Shown here one piece after another: positions 25,451 to 34,470 of a DNA stretch of 64,000 nt; position 1 is the first letter of the stretch; the number at the start of each line of letters is the position of its first letter. The position numbers and the translations under genes are program-made. The stretch lies in the NCBI RefSeq assembly GCF_900112895.1, contig NZ_FONL01000010.1, positions 1 to 64,000 on the forward strand, in the 5' to 3' direction. The notes beneath the pieces are model-generated. The model saw nothing but the letters and a program-made list of their open reading frames with translations. It did no database searches and had not been told where the DNA came from. The stretch is from Succiniclasticum ruminis DSM 9236 (GTDB lineage: Bacteria > Bacillota > Negativicutes > Acidaminococcales > Acidaminococcaceae).

Positions 25451-25933
25451 TTAGTTGCCTCCTGCCGCCGTGATCTCGGAAATCTCACCGACGCCCTCCA
25501 TGGTCGCCTTAATGGTGGCGATGCCGTCATGGGGATTGTCGCGGGTGAACTCCGTGATATATGCCCAGCCAATCTGGTACGAGGCATCCGGATACACGAA
25601 CTTGGCGTGTACCTGCTTTCCTTCACGGAAACAGTGTTCCATAACCTGCGCCCCTTCGTCACTCATGATCTGCAGGCCGTCAAAGCTGGACTTCCAGCTC
25701 TTGAGTCCCGGCTTGTTGGCTGTCCATCCGCCGGAGCCCTTATGGGATGCGTCCAGGGAATTGGCGCTCATCTCGATGGTAGAGTTCCGCTGGCCGCCCA
25801 CCAGGGCGAACGCCTCTGTCGTTCCCGAGCCGCTCTTTCCGATATACAACAACACATCCTTGCCGGCTTCTGCGATATTGGTATCGGGATTCTCCGGCAG
25901 GTTCTGTAACTCTTGTGCCGTTAATCTGCTCAT
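25451..25933 (-). CDS. Major tail (tube) protein, TP901-1-like
   Basis: This 160-aa protein fits the phage major tail protein family (GKDVLLYIGKSGSGTTEAF, QRNSTIEMSANSLDASHKGSG) and occupies the tube-protein position between tail completion and chaperone genes. It would polymerise around the tape measure. The last 4 nt of the upstream DUF3168 gene overlap its start, indicating coupling. Confidence 0.9.
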   Translation of the reverse strand: MSRLTAQELQNLPENPDTNIAEAGKDVLLYIGKSGSGTTEAFALVGGQRNSTIEMSANSLDASHKGSGGWTANKPGLKSWKSSFDGLQIMSDEGAQVMEHCFREGKQVHAKFVYPDASYQIGWAYITEFTRDNPHDGIATIKATMEGVGEISEITAAGGN

Positions 25934-26343
25934 TGCTGCACCTTACCTTTCTGTAATGTAAAAATGACAGTCACCGTCCCGTGGTAGCCCGTCACGGATT
26001 CCGGCCAGGTCTCCACGGATTCCAGTTCCGTCCCGATTATGTGGTATCCCCCGATTTCCAAATCTGCCCCGTAGTAAGAAAACAGGACGCAGATGTCGTT
26101 CAGGATATCGTTCATCTCCTGTTTCTGGTTCCCGTCCGCCCAGACTTCAATCCCGGCGGTCGCCTGCCAGATGACTGCAGTCTTGTTTCCCACCGGCCGG
26201 AAGGTCATCGCGCCAAGGGTGATATACGGAAGTGCCGCCCTTTCCGGCACATCCCCATAAACATCACAGGTCTGGCCGTCTTTCAGCAGGGCGAACAGGG
26301 CTGTCCGCAGGGCGACCTGCGGTATGTCTTTTATCCGTATCAT
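25930..26343 (-). CDS. Tail terminator/completion protein (DUF3168)
   Basis: From the ATG at 26343 the product is about 137 aa and resembles DUF3168 head-tail connection proteins (ERAALPYITLGAMTFRPVG and AGIEVWADG). These proteins cap the tail tube before it joins the head. The start is chosen because it overlaps the gp10 gene stop by 4 nt; a longer frame to 26382 lies inside that gene. Confidence 0.8.
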   Translation of the reverse strand: MIRIKDIPQVALRTALFALLKDGQTCDVYGDVPERAALPYITLGAMTFRPVGNKTAVIWQATAGIEVWADGNQKQEMNDILNDICVLFSYYGADLEIGGYHIIGTELESVETWPESVTGYHGTVTVIFTLQKGKVQQ

Positions 26344-26792
26344 TTCAATGCATCCTCCATGTTCCTTACGATGTTCGGCCATTCATTGTCCGCCGCTTTC
26401 TTTAAAAACGGCTTCGGTTTCATCTTCCCTGACTTCAGGACGCCACGGTAATACCGTACCTTCCCTTTCCAGGTGAACTTCAGCACCTTCCCTTTCCGGG
26501 AGTAGGTCAGCCTGTTGTCCGTGCCATATTCCACCAGGGCGGAATGGGGAGCCGTGGAGGTGACAAGACCTTCCCGGCCATCCCCCACCACCGAACTTTT
26601 GATGCCCTTACGCAGTTTCCCCGTAGGACCTTTCGGGGCGGCCTGCACCGCCCTGTCCCTGACGGCTTTTGTTCCATCGGCGATGACCTTGCGGATCTTC
26701 TTCTGCTTTTCGGCATCATATTTATCGATGTCACGGATGGCAGTGGAGATGACCGAACCCATGTTGACCTTGATCGTGAACATCCCGCTCAT
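26340..26792 (-). CDS. HK97 gp10-like head-tail protein
   Basis: The 150-aa basic protein resembles the HK97 gp10 neck/tail-completion family (KVIADGTKAVRDRAVQAAPKG, GKLRKGIKSS and HSALVEYGT). It belongs to the head-tail joining set and is overlapped at both ends by 4 nt, typical of this compact operon. Confidence 0.88.
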   Translation of the reverse strand: MSGMFTIKVNMGSVISTAIRDIDKYDAEKQKKIRKVIADGTKAVRDRAVQAAPKGPTGKLRKGIKSSVVGDGREGLVTSTAPHSALVEYGTDNRLTYSRKGKVLKFTWKGKVRYYRGVLKSGKMKPKPFLKKAADNEWPNIVRNMEDALK

Positions 26793-27103
26793 GGCCTGAC
26801 CTCCTGTGTGGTAAGCACATAGACGGAAGGGTTCCCACGATCTACATCGATGACCTCATAGGTATGGTCTCCATCCTGAACCCTCCAGCCTTTTTCAACC
26901 GCACGGGGACGGATGCGGATGCCCTGGGTGACCAGCACCGCCGCCCCGTCGTCCGCCACCACCCCGGTGGAGACACGTTGCTGCAGGAACTCCGCCCATA
27001 CCTTTCCGTCATCCGTGAAGGTAACCGGCGCGCCCAGCCCGATATCCGTGCCGAGGGTCTTTTTCAGCACCGTGACCCGGTGCCGGAATTTGGAAATGTC
27101 CAT
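26789..27103 (-). CDS. Head closure protein (SPP1 gp16-like)
   Basis: This 104-aa protein matches head-tail adaptor or stopper proteins (FRHRVTVLKK, DDGKVWAEF, RIRPRAVEKGWRVQDGD and YEVIDVD). It would seal the connector after packaging. It follows the connector gene by 3 nt. Confidence 0.85.
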   Translation of the reverse strand: MDISKFRHRVTVLKKTLGTDIGLGAPVTFTDDGKVWAEFLQQRVSTGVVADDGAAVLVTQGIRIRPRAVEKGWRVQDGDHTYEVIDVDRGNPSVYVLTTQEVRP

Positions 27104-27106
27104 ATC

Positions 27107-27403
27107 TTAAAACCCCTCCTTCCGCACTCCGAACAACAGGGAGCGGAGGGTCAGGGTCAGGGCGTGATGGTCCGCTTCCTCCCGGTGTTCGTACAGATAA
27201 GCTGTCGCATACAGAACTGCGGTCTTCGCCGTATCCCCAAGAGACGCAAAATCTTCTGCATCTTCTATCCGGGCCACATCCATGCACAGTTTTTCTGCCG
27301 ACTGGGACAGGCCTGTAATCAGGCCGTCCTCCTCGTCAGTATCTACCCGCAGGTAGTTCTTCGCTTCTTCCAGTTCCAGAAGCATGACCATCACCCTTTC
27401 CAT
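27107..27403 (-). CDS. Head-tail connector (HK97 gp6-like)
   Basis: The up to 98-aa protein has the phage connector motif LEEAKNYLRVDTDEEDGLI and LYATAYLYEHREEAD, typical of gp6/YqbG-like adaptors that ring the portal. The ATG at the capsid stop is used here; an internal ATG at 27385, with an AAAGGGTG site, is an equally good start. Confidence 0.85.
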   Translation of the reverse strand: MERVMVMLLELEEAKNYLRVDTDEEDGLITGLSQSAEKLCMDVARIEDAEDFASLGDTAKTAVLYATAYLYEHREEADHHALTLTLRSLLFGVRKEGF

Positions 27404-28575
27404 CAGGCCTGGACCTTCAATACCTGTACAGCTTCCGGAAGGATCAACAGGCCGTCCACACGTTCCTTCATCACATAGCCGACCATGCCGTTACCGGCGA
27501 ACAGTTCCTTCAACACCTGCAGGCTGCGCTGGCCACGGTCACCGATGTTGTAGTAGCTGAAATCACCGAATGCCAGCGCCACATTACCCGCCGCCAGCTT
27601 CGGTGCGTACTGGGAGGTACGGATGGCATACCCAAGGATACGGTCCGGCTCCCCGCCCTGAAGGGAAGGCTGCCACAGGTAGTTCCCATTCTCGTCCTTC
27701 AGCTTGCGAAGCACTGCCAGGGTGCTGTCGTTGGTGATGAAGGATGCTTTTTTGCGGTACGGGCGTTTCAGCTTGTAAATCAGGTCGATGACATCATCGG
27801 CTTCGATTTCCACCGTGTCGATGGTCACGCCGACCTGGGCATCCGCAAAGAGACCGGTCGGTTTGCCATCGCCATCCCCGTTCAGGAAGGCATCTTCCTC
27901 CGCGTTGGCAATTGCCTTGCCAAACTGCGCGATGATATAGTCTTCCAACTGGAAAGCATTGTCCGCCAACAGTTCCTCTGTAATCTTGATGGCCACATGC
28001 AACTTGTGGGCGTCAAGCAGTTTCTGGTCGAAGGTCGCATCGCCGAAGGTCAGCGCGCCACCCTCTTCGACCCATAATGCTGCTGGCTTGGTTGCCGCGA
28101 TGTTAATCTTGCGCTCCCCGCTGGTACGGATGGTTGTCGCCAGCCCGCGCAGGACATTTTCCTCATCCAGCACATCCACCAAGCGCTTGTCATATTCGTC
28201 AGGCACCAGGTAGCCGCCCGCTTCATCGATGCCCTCCTGCAGTACGTTTGATACTTCGCGGAACTTGGTACGGATTGCCGTAAACATCGCCTTGCGATAT
28301 TCATCGGAAGCCGTGCCGGTCTTTGCAGGCTGTCCCGGATTTCCTACCAAGGGTTTGCCGGAAGGCATGGCCAGCTTCTTTTCCATCTCGCCCTGCTTTT
28401 CCAGACGGTCGATGGTCTTGCCCATCTCGGCGATGTCGGCCTCCATCTTTTCATAGGTCTCCGCGTCAGCGGCAGTCATTTTGCCGTCCTTATCGGTGTG
28501 GTCTTCCAAAAACTTCTTCGTAGCTTCCCACAGTTTCGCACGTTTTTCCATCAGTTCAGTAACATTCATAGCCAT
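27403..28575 (-). CDS. Major capsid protein, HK97 fold
   Basis: This 390-aa protein carries an N-terminal coiled-coil scaffold-like delta domain (about 1-75). The HK97-fold body starts near 90, with motifs including GYLVPDEYDKRLVDVLDEENVL, AILADNAFQLEDYI-type and the C-terminal GFVMKERVDGLLILPEAVQVLK-like end, given here in approximate form. The delta domain would be removed by the neighbouring ClpP-type protease during maturation. The ATG follows an AAGGAGGAA site. Confidence 0.93.
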   Translation of the reverse strand: MAMNVTELMEKRAKLWEATKKFLEDHTDKDGKMTAADAETYEKMEADIAEMGKTIDRLEKQGEMEKKLAMPSGKPLVGNPGQPAKTGTASDEYRKAMFTAIRTKFREVSNVLQEGIDEAGGYLVPDEYDKRLVDVLDEENVLRGLATTIRTSGERKINIAATKPAALWVEEGGALTFGDATFDQKLLDAHKLHVAIKITEELLADNAFQLEDYIIAQFGKAIANAEEDAFLNGDGDGKPTGLFADAQVGVTIDTVEIEADDVIDLIYKLKRPYRKKASFITNDSTLAVLRKLKDENGNYLWQPSLQGGEPDRILGYAIRTSQYAPKLAAGNVALAFGDFSYYNIGDRGQRSLQVLKELFAGNGMVGYVMKERVDGLLILPEAVQVLKVQA

Positions 28576-28588
28576 TGTTTCTTCCTCC

Positions 28589-29290
28589 TTAATGACTCAA
28601 TAAAAAAAGCCGCTTCTTCAGCGGTTCCACGGAAACCCGCGTATCGGGTTCCGATTCAGGTTTGTTAAACTTGCACAGAAATGAATTCATCACCATGATC
28701 TTGGAAAACAGCACCGCAGCCGGCGCCTCCTGTTTCCCTTCCCCGTCCGTGTACAGGATGTCGTCCGCAAATCCTAATTCCACCGCCTTTTTGGCATTGA
28801 ACCAGGTTTCTGCATCCATCATGTGGGCAATCTTCGTCCGGGGCTGGCCCGTCTTCAGCTCGTAGGCATTGATGATGCTTTCCTTGATCTCATCCAGCAT
28901 ATCTATGGCCTGCTGCATGACCTTCTTGTCGCCCATGGCAACGGTAATGGGGTTGTGGATCATCATCATGGCCACCGGGGACATGGAAACCTTGTTCCCT
29001 GCCATGGCGATGACCGATGCGGCAGAAGCCGCGATGCCGTCGATACGGACATCCACATTGCCGGGATACTCCATCAGCATATTATAAATTTGCGCTGCGG
29101 CGAACACATCCCCGCCCGGCGAATTGATCCATACCGTGATGTCCCCTTCGCAGCTTTGCAACTCCTCACGAAAAAGACCCGGTGTGACTTCATCGCCAAA
29201 CCAGGTCTCATCGGAAATCTGCCCGTTCAGTACAAGGGTGCGGCTGCCGGTATCCTCGTTCCTCACCCAGTTCCAGAATTTCTTTTTCAA
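28589..29290 (-). CDS. ClpP-type head maturation protease (S14)
   Basis: The 233-aa protein has the ClpP fold signature: INSPGGDVFAAAQIYNML, nucleophile Ser in GIAASAASVIAMAG, His in MMMIHNP, and an acidic residue in the following MDAETWF/GFADDI region. It would process the capsid delta domain. It overlaps the portal stop by 4 nt. The last codons include a terminator hairpin. Confidence 0.92.
   Translation of the reverse strand: MKKKFWNWVRNEDTGSRTLVLNGQISDETWFGDEVTPGLFREELQSCEGDITVWINSPGGDVFAAAQIYNMLMEYPGNVDVRIDGIAASAASVIAMAGNKVSMSPVAMMMIHNPITVAMGDKKVMQQAIDMLDEIKESIINAYELKTGQPRTKIAHMMDAETWFNAKKAVELGFADDILYTDGEGKQEAPAAVLFSKIMVMNSFLCKFNKPESEPDTRVSVEPLKKRLFLLSH
28602..28626 (-). terminator. Terminator-like hairpin at the protease stop
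   Basis: On the minus strand AACCGCT-GAAG-AAGCGG is followed by CTTTTTTTATT. It lies inside the last codons of the protease gene and just before the capsid gene, where it may set relative expression or reinforce an independent capsid transcript. Confidence 0.6.
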
Positions 29291-30555
29291 TCGTTGTTAC
29301 CTCCGTTCTGTATCGCTTGCTGTTTATTGGCAAACAGCCCCGCGTCTTTCAGCTTGGTCATGTTGCCATTGATTAGGTACAGGTTTCCGCCTTCCTCCTC
29401 GGATATCGGGTTCAAATTTTCCATTTCCCGGATGTCGTTGGCGGAAAGCCAGCCGTTCTGCCGGCCTATCGCATAACCGTTCATCCGGCTCTGGTAATCA
29501 CCGCGCAAGAGGCCGTCCACATTAAACTTGATAAAGTAATGCTGCTTTTCACCGGGGAGCAGTAACGCTTTGTGCATCGCCTGTTCCCAGCGGATGACCC
29601 AGGGGTTCAGCGTGTACTTCACAAATTCCAGGGACTGCTGCTCGATGTTGGAGAAGCTGGATTTGTCCAAATCGCCCACCATGTGAGGAGGCACCCGGAA
29701 GATTCGGGCAATCTCATCGATCTGGAATTTCCGTGTCTCCAGGAACTGCGCGTCGTTGGGCGGAACCGACATGGGTTTGTAGGTCATGCCCTCTTCCAGC
29801 ACCGCCACGTTGTGGCTGTTCTTTCCGCTAAATTGTGCGTGCCAGCTTTGCCGTAACTTTTCCGGGTCTTTCACCACACCGGGATGTTCCAACAACCCGC
29901 TGGGCGTCGCCCCGTTGGCGAAGAACGTGGACCCGAACTCCTCCGCCGCCATGGAAACGCCGATGGCGTTCTTTGCCATAGCGATAGGGGAATAGCCTAT
30001 AAGGCCGTCATATCCCAGGCCGGGAATATGCAGCACCTGGTCTGGCCGGAGCTTCACTTCCTCATACCGCTGCTTGCCACCGAACTCGTCCAGGTAGCGG
30101 GTGTAGGTGTAGACAAGCTGTTCTCCCTCGTCCCGCTGGACGTCCATCCGGTCGGGCATCAGCGGATACAGCCATTTCACCCTGCCATATCCGTCCCGGA
30201 TGATCTGGGCATAGGCATTGCCGTATAAAAGCAAATGCCCCATGAGGGTCTCCCGGAAGATGAAGCTGGTCATCTCTGGGTTCGGCTCGTCATGGAGCAG
30301 CGGGTATAATGGATGGTCGGCGACCATCTCTTTTCCTTTGTCTTTGTAGCGGTACACATGCAGTGGCAGCCCCGCGATGGATTCCGCCAGGATGCGGACA
30401 CAGGCATACACCGCCGTGACTTGCATGGCGGTTCGCTGGTTCACCGTCTGCCCTGCCGCGCTCCGTCCAAAGTAGTACTGCAGGGTGCCGGATAATTCGT
30501 TTTTAGGTTTATCACGGGAATGGATAAACTTTTCAAAAAAGCGGAGTATTTTCAT
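29287..30555 (-). CDS. Portal protein, HK97 family
   Basis: This 422-aa protein matches siphovirus portal proteins (TAMQVTAVYACVRILAESIA, LPLHVYRY, ETLMGHLLLYGNAYAQIIRD and FRVPPHMVGDL). The dodecameric portal is the DNA gate of the capsid. Unusually, the gene is separated from the large terminase by an inserted PLD-nuclease gene. Confidence 0.93.
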   Translation of the reverse strand: MKILRFFEKFIHSRDKPKNELSGTLQYYFGRSAAGQTVNQRTAMQVTAVYACVRILAESIAGLPLHVYRYKDKGKEMVADHPLYPLLHDEPNPEMTSFIFRETLMGHLLLYGNAYAQIIRDGYGRVKWLYPLMPDRMDVQRDEGEQLVYTYTRYLDEFGGKQRYEEVKLRPDQVLHIPGLGYDGLIGYSPIAMAKNAIGVSMAAEEFGSTFFANGATPSGLLEHPGVVKDPEKLRQSWHAQFSGKNSHNVAVLEEGMTYKPMSVPPNDAQFLETRKFQIDEIARIFRVPPHMVGDLDKSSFSNIEQQSLEFVKYTLNPWVIRWEQAMHKALLLPGEKQHYFIKFNVDGLLRGDYQSRMNGYAIGRQNGWLSANDIREMENLNPISEEEGGNLYLINGNMTKLKDAGLFANKQQAIQNGGNND

Positions 30556-30571
30556 GATTCCTCCTTAACCC

Positions 30572-31018
30572 TTACAAAGCAACCTTAAGATATTTACTTA
30601 AGGCGTTCAGATAAAAATCATATGCTGTCCTACTGTGAACCCCAATAGTCTGTTCAAACCATCCGCTACTTCCAAAATTAGCCGATGACAGCCAAACGGT
30701 CTGAGGTTCAATCAATACAATTTTTGCGTGTACATCCGGTTTTAAGTAAATTTTCAATGACGGATATATCGCTTTAAGTTGCATCGCTTTCTTTCTAAAT
30801 TTTTCATGAGCGATAATGGTTACATTTTCGGAACGCTTGTCCAGTATCTTTTGGATATAATCAATGTCAGGCAAAGTGTATGTGCAAATGATTACTTTGC
30901 CGGATATGTTACCAATTTGGCTGAGTCTTGTATTCCAAGTCGATGCAGATTCGGAAACATACAACTTTGCATCATTCAGCCTGACAGCTAGTCCACCGCC
31001 ATCTGTTTTAAAGGGCAT
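30572..31018 (-). CDS. Small PLD-superfamily nuclease-like protein inserted between terminase and portal
   Basis: From the ATG at 31018 (AGGAGG site) the product is about 148 aa. It carries one phospholipase D-type motif, HAK near residue 104 followed by SSANFGSSGW, the HxK-N arrangement of BfiI/NgoFVII-like nucleases, which work as dimers. The gene is more AT-rich than its neighbours and interrupts the normally adjacent terL-portal pair, so it looks like a late acquisition (moron). It may be a nuclease acting in DNA processing, exclusion or defence; function is inference. Confidence 0.7.
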   Translation of the reverse strand: MPFKTDGGGLAVRLNDAKLYVSESASTWNTRLSQIGNISGKVIICTYTLPDIDYIQKILDKRSENVTIIAHEKFRKKAMQLKAIYPSLKIYLKPDVHAKIVLIEPQTVWLSSANFGSSGWFEQTIGVHSRTAYDFYLNALSKYLKVAL

Positions 31019-31052
31019 TTTCATCCTCCTCTTATCCAATAAACTGTATTGT

Positions 31053-32657
31053 TTACAACATCAGTATCCCCCTGCCATCATACACACTCTCGCCGCTTTC
31101 ATTTCCGCAACGGATCGCCCGGTCCAAAGCCATGACCGTGGCCACCACCCCGTCAATCTTTTCCGTAGATTTTTCCTTGTCCGGCTTGATGTTCCCGGCC
31201 GGGTCCGTCTTGATGAAGATGTTGTCCATCATCCACCGCAGAACTGGTTGCCCGCCATGGGCGATTCTCTGCTCCAGCGTCAGCTTCATCAGTTCCTTGG
31301 TCGGCGGGCTCATATCCTTAAAACCCTGCCCGAAAGGAACCACGGTGAAGCCCATTCCCTCCAGGTTCTGCACCATCTGCACAGCGCCCCAGCGGTCAAA
31401 TGCGATTTCCCGTATGTGATACCTCTCACCCAGGCTTTCTATGAATTTTTCTATATAGCCGTAATGCACCACATTACCTTCCGTGGTCTTCAGGAATCCC
31501 TGCCGTTCCCACACATCGTAGGGAACATGGTCACGGCGCACCCGAAGTTCCAGGTTCTCTTCCGGTATCCAGAAGAAGGAAAGAACCTGGAATTTGTCAT
31601 CTTCGTCCAATGGCGGAAATACCAGCACGAAGGCCGTGATGTCCGTGGTACTGGACAGGTCCAAGCCGCCGTAACAGATGCGCCCCTCCAGCTCATCCGC
31701 ATCCACCGGGAACGAGCAGGCATCCCACTTGTCCATAGGCATCCAGCGGATGCTCTGCTTCACCCATTGGTTCAGCCGGAGCTGGCGGAATGCGTTCTCC
31801 TCTCCGGGGTTCTGCCTTGCGGAGTTGAACGCATCCTTCACCTTGTCGATGGACACCGTGATGCCCAGAGACGGGTTCGCTTTCTTCCACACCTTCGGGT
31901 CTGACCAGTCCTCGCTTTCATCCGCACCATAGATGACAGGATAGAAGGTCTGGTCTATCTTCCGGCCTTCCAATATGTCCTTCGCTTTTTGGTGCGTCTC
32001 GTAACAGATGCTGTGTGTGTCAGTGCCGGCCGTGGTAATCAAAAAGTACAAAGGCTGCATCCGGGCATCGCCGGAGCCCTTCGTCATAACGTCAAACAGT
32101 TTCCGGTTCGGCTGGGTATGCAGCTCATCGAAGATGACCCCGCTCACGTTGAACCCATGCTTGGAATAAGCATCTGCCGACAGGACCTGATAAAAACTGT
32201 TAGTAGGAAGATAAATCAGCCGCTTCTGCGATGCCAGTATCTTCACCCGTTTGTTCAATGACGGACACATCCGTACCATATCGGCGGCGACCTCAAACAC
32301 GATGGAGGCCTGCTGGCGGTCAGCCGCGCAGCCGTAGACCTCTGCCCGTTCTTCCCCATCACCGCAGCATAACAGCAGTGCGACCGCTGCAGCCAGTTCG
32401 CTCTTGCCCTGTTTCTTGGGTATCTCAATATAGGCAGTCGTGAACTGGCGGTAGCCGTCCTGTTTCAGAATACCAAAGATGTCGCGGATGATGCGTTCCT
32501 GCCAGTCGATGAGTTCAAACGGCTTGCCGGCCCATGTGCCCTTGGTGTGTTTCAGGCACTGTATGAACTGCACCGCATAATCCGCGTGGGCCTTGCTGTA
32601 CTTCGACCCCTTCGCCATGAACTTTGTCGGTTTGTATCCCCTCAGCTTCCGCATCAT
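31053..32657 (-). CDS. terL: Terminase large subunit
   Basis: The product, about 534 aa from the chosen start, has an N-terminal ATPase with Walker A-like PKKQGKSE, Walker B GVIFDELHT, and a C-terminal RNase H-like nuclease starting at YGGLDLSSTTD. It translocates and cuts phage DNA at the portal. The frame extends to 32702, but that would read through a terminator hairpin, so the ATG near 32657 is used. The small subunit gene is not adjacent but 7 kb away. Confidence 0.93.
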   Translation of the reverse strand: MMRKLRGYKPTKFMAKGSKYSKAHADYAVQFIQCLKHTKGTWAGKPFELIDWQERIIRDIFGILKQDGYRQFTTAYIEIPKKQGKSELAAAVALLLCCGDGEERAEVYGCAADRQQASIVFEVAADMVRMCPSLNKRVKILASQKRLIYLPTNSFYQVLSADAYSKHGFNVSGVIFDELHTQPNRKLFDVMTKGSGDARMQPLYFLITTAGTDTHSICYETHQKAKDILEGRKIDQTFYPVIYGADESEDWSDPKVWKKANPSLGITVSIDKVKDAFNSARQNPGEENAFRQLRLNQWVKQSIRWMPMDKWDACSFPVDADELEGRICYGGLDLSSTTDITAFVLVFPPLDEDDKFQVLSFFWIPEENLELRVRRDHVPYDVWERQGFLKTTEGNVVHYGYIEKFIESLGERYHIREIAFDRWGAVQMVQNLEGMGFTVVPFGQGFKDMSPPTKELMKLTLEQRIAHGGQPVLRWMMDNIFIKTDPAGNIKPDKEKSTEKIDGVVATVMALDRAIRCGNESGESVYDGRGILML

Positions 32658-32675
32658 CCCCAACTCCCAACTAAA

Positions 32676-32708
32676 AAAGGACCTCCTTCCGGAAGTCCTC
32701 ATTTTTAT
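32676..32708 (-). terminator. Terminator just upstream of terL
   Basis: AGGACTTCC and GGAGGTCCT form a near-perfect stem, with TTTTT after it on the minus strand and T-rich sequence also on the plus side. It sits between the DUF5049 gene and terL and implies that terL is partly uncoupled from upstream transcription. Confidence 0.65.
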
Positions 32709-32711
32709 TTT

Positions 32712-33107
32712 TTACAGCAAATCTATCAGAATTTCCAATTCGTGTTCTAACCGTTCCAGCTCCTGTTGAATGCATTTCATCCGGAATCCGTTCCGGCACT
32801 GACGTCCTTCCCGCTGCAGGCTGGTGATTTCCGCCTTCCGGCGGAGGATGATGCTTTCCACATCGTCCTCGCCTTCCATCACGATGGCGTAGTCCTTTTC
32901 AAACCGGGTCTTCGCGGCTTCCCGCCTGGACTTCTCATCCCCGTGCAGGATGAAGTTCACATATTCGCCCTTGTTCTCTTCGATGAAGATCACCATCTCG
33001 TAGAATCCCATCTTCAGCCCGATGCGCTGCACCATACAGGTGTCGAACATATTTGTCTTGCCCGTATCCCGGACCTTCAGAATCTGCTCCCGTACCTTAT
33101 CTGTCAT
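32712..33107 (-). CDS. DUF5049-like phage protein
   Basis: The 131-aa protein begins with the DUF5049 motif VREQILKVRDTGKTNMFD and GFYEMVIFIEEN, followed by a helical, probably coiled-coil C-terminal half (about 60-131). DUF5049 proteins recur near terminase genes of Firmicute phages; their function is unknown. It overlaps the DUF4314 gene by 11 nt, showing one transcript. Confidence 0.7.
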   Translation of the reverse strand: MTDKVREQILKVRDTGKTNMFDTCMVQRIGLKMGFYEMVIFIEENKGEYVNFILHGDEKSRREAAKTRFEKDYAIVMEGEDDVESIILRRKAEITSLQREGRQCRNGFRMKCIQQELERLEHELEILIDLL

Positions 33108-33486
33108 CGCTGCACACCTCCCAGCCCATCAGAAGTTTCATGTACACGTTAGTGTACCGCTGTTTCTCGCTGCCGTCGCTCCCTATCATCGCGTCGAAGA
33201 AAAAATCCATCGCGGCTTTCCGGCTGTCCCAGATCTTCTCCTCACCGTAGCAGATGGTCTTGACCGTCTTCAGCTTCTGCACCACATCCTCACCGTACAC
33301 TACGTTGAGGCCGGAACCGTTGTCCCACCGCATCAGCAGGCTGCCCGTATCGTCAACCCCGATGACCGTGCCTTTGGTGCCCGGAGGCGGGGCCTGCCGG
33401 TCATCCATGCTGACCAGCTCGACCCGCGTCCCTTTCGGAAATTCGTTTCTGATCTGCTTTACTGTCTCTCTGCTCGGGAACATCAT
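33097..33486 (-). CDS. DUF4314-like phage protein
   Basis: This 129-aa protein has an SH3-like beta domain at the N-terminus (RVELVSMDDRQAPPPGTKGT and LLMRWDNGSGLNVVYGED), typical of DUF4314, and a helical C-terminal part. No catalytic motif is visible. It is a conserved accessory gene of Firmicute siphoviruses placed in the terL-upstream operon. Confidence 0.65.
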   Translation of the reverse strand: MMFPSRETVKQIRNEFPKGTRVELVSMDDRQAPPPGTKGTVIGVDDTGSLLMRWDNGSGLNVVYGEDVVQKLKTVKTICYGEEKIWDSRKAAMDFFFDAMIGSDGSEKQRYTNVYMKLLMGWEVCSDDR

Positions 33487-33487
33487 C

Positions 33488-34192
33488 TTAAGCCTCCTGT
33501 TCTGCCGTTTCGGCCTTTTCTTCTTCCGGCGTGCGGAATGCGGAGGAACCTTCCAGCCTCTCTAAAAGCCGTTTGCGGGTCTCCTTGTATTCCGCTCCGA
33601 TGAATCCCAAACGAAGAAGGAAGCACCGGAATGCGTATTTCTCATTCGGTACTTCCTTCTCTTTTGCCGTTATCCGTTTTGCGTTTTTTGCCATCCGGCA
33701 GAGCGCCGTGATGAAGTGCATGACCGCCAAGCTCTCCCCGCTCCCAAGCATTCGCTTGAACCAGGGGAACACCACCCTGTCTTCCGTGAGAACCACGATG
33801 GGGTCTTCGCAATCCAGCGCCTTCCTGATCAGGCCTGCCTTGCTGGCGATAATCTTTTCGAGGTTGTCGACCTGCGTTTCCGTGAAGTCTTCCCTCGGCA
33901 TCGTCAGCGTCCAGGAATCCGTGGTCATCTCTTCCTCTGCTTCGCTTTCTTTTTCTTCCGCCGGCTCCGGCATCTCGATTTCGAATCCCTGTTCCCAGAG
34001 GGCTGCCGCCAGGGTCTTCATCCCGGCTTCGTCTTCCGTTGTGATGCTGCCGTCGCGTTCCACCGCGTAATTCCCCACCGTGTAGGTGAAGGCCGGTGCG
34101 CCGTTGTACTTCGCAGCCTGCCCGGTAACCCCGGCGATGGCCTTTACCAAGTTCTTTCTGTCCTTGCCCTGTGCGTTTGTCTTTGCGTTCAT
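33488..34192 (-). CDS. Hypothetical phage protein (virulence-protein-like)
   Basis: The 234-aa protein has an N-terminal half with KNLVKAIAGVTGQAAKYNG and FTYTVGNYAVERDG, then a Glu-rich linker (about 80-95) and a C-terminal helical domain with MPREDFTETQVDNLEKIIASKA. Similar proteins in Firmicute phages are often labelled virulence proteins without evidence. It is first in the operon that runs to DUF4314 and DUF5049, behind a recognisable promoter. Confidence 0.6.
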   Translation of the reverse strand: MNAKTNAQGKDRKNLVKAIAGVTGQAAKYNGAPAFTYTVGNYAVERDGSITTEDEAGMKTLAAALWEQGFEIEMPEPAEEKESEAEEEMTTDSWTLTMPREDFTETQVDNLEKIIASKAGLIRKALDCEDPIVVLTEDRVVFPWFKRMLGSGESLAVMHFITALCRMAKNAKRITAKEKEVPNEKYAFRCFLLRLGFIGAEYKETRKRLLERLEGSSAFRTPEEEKAETAEQEA

Positions 34193-34225
34193 CTCTGTGA
34201 ACCTCCTTCTTTTTAGGTTACTGTA

Positions 34226-34254
34226 TATATCACTCTAAACGCACATAAAGTCAA
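34226..34254 (-). promoter_or_regulatory. Promoter of the 34192 operon
   Basis: The -35 TTGACT (34254-34249) and -10 GATATA (34231-34226) are separated by 17 nt. The spacer and flanks (AGAGTGATATATACA) are almost identical to the promoter at 34849-34821, which points to a shared regulator or recent duplication. Confidence 0.65.
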
Positions 34255-34447
34255 GTTATATTTTGTGATTATTAGATATATTTTTAATGTTATTTGAGAT
34301 AAATAATAGGAGTGATTTGTATCTCAGAATTTTGTAAAAGTCAACTCATTTTTTAAGGATCTACGCTGATTTTTGACGGGAATCCGTATCTCTGATTCCA
34401 GAAATAGTCAAGTTGTATTTTTAGATTTCTTAAAAAATAATTGCACT

Positions 34448-34470
34448 AAAAAAGGAGCCTTTCGGCTCCT
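34448..34470 (-). terminator. Terminator after the 34489 gene
   Basis: AGGAGCC (34453-34459) and GGCTCCT (34464-34470) form a 7-bp stem, followed on the minus strand by a run of T residues. Confidence 0.8.

Noticed and set aside
32641-32702. Longer terL start at 32702
   Set aside because: It would begin within the terminator hairpin and lacks a ribosome site; the downstream ATG is followed by the conserved terminase sequence.
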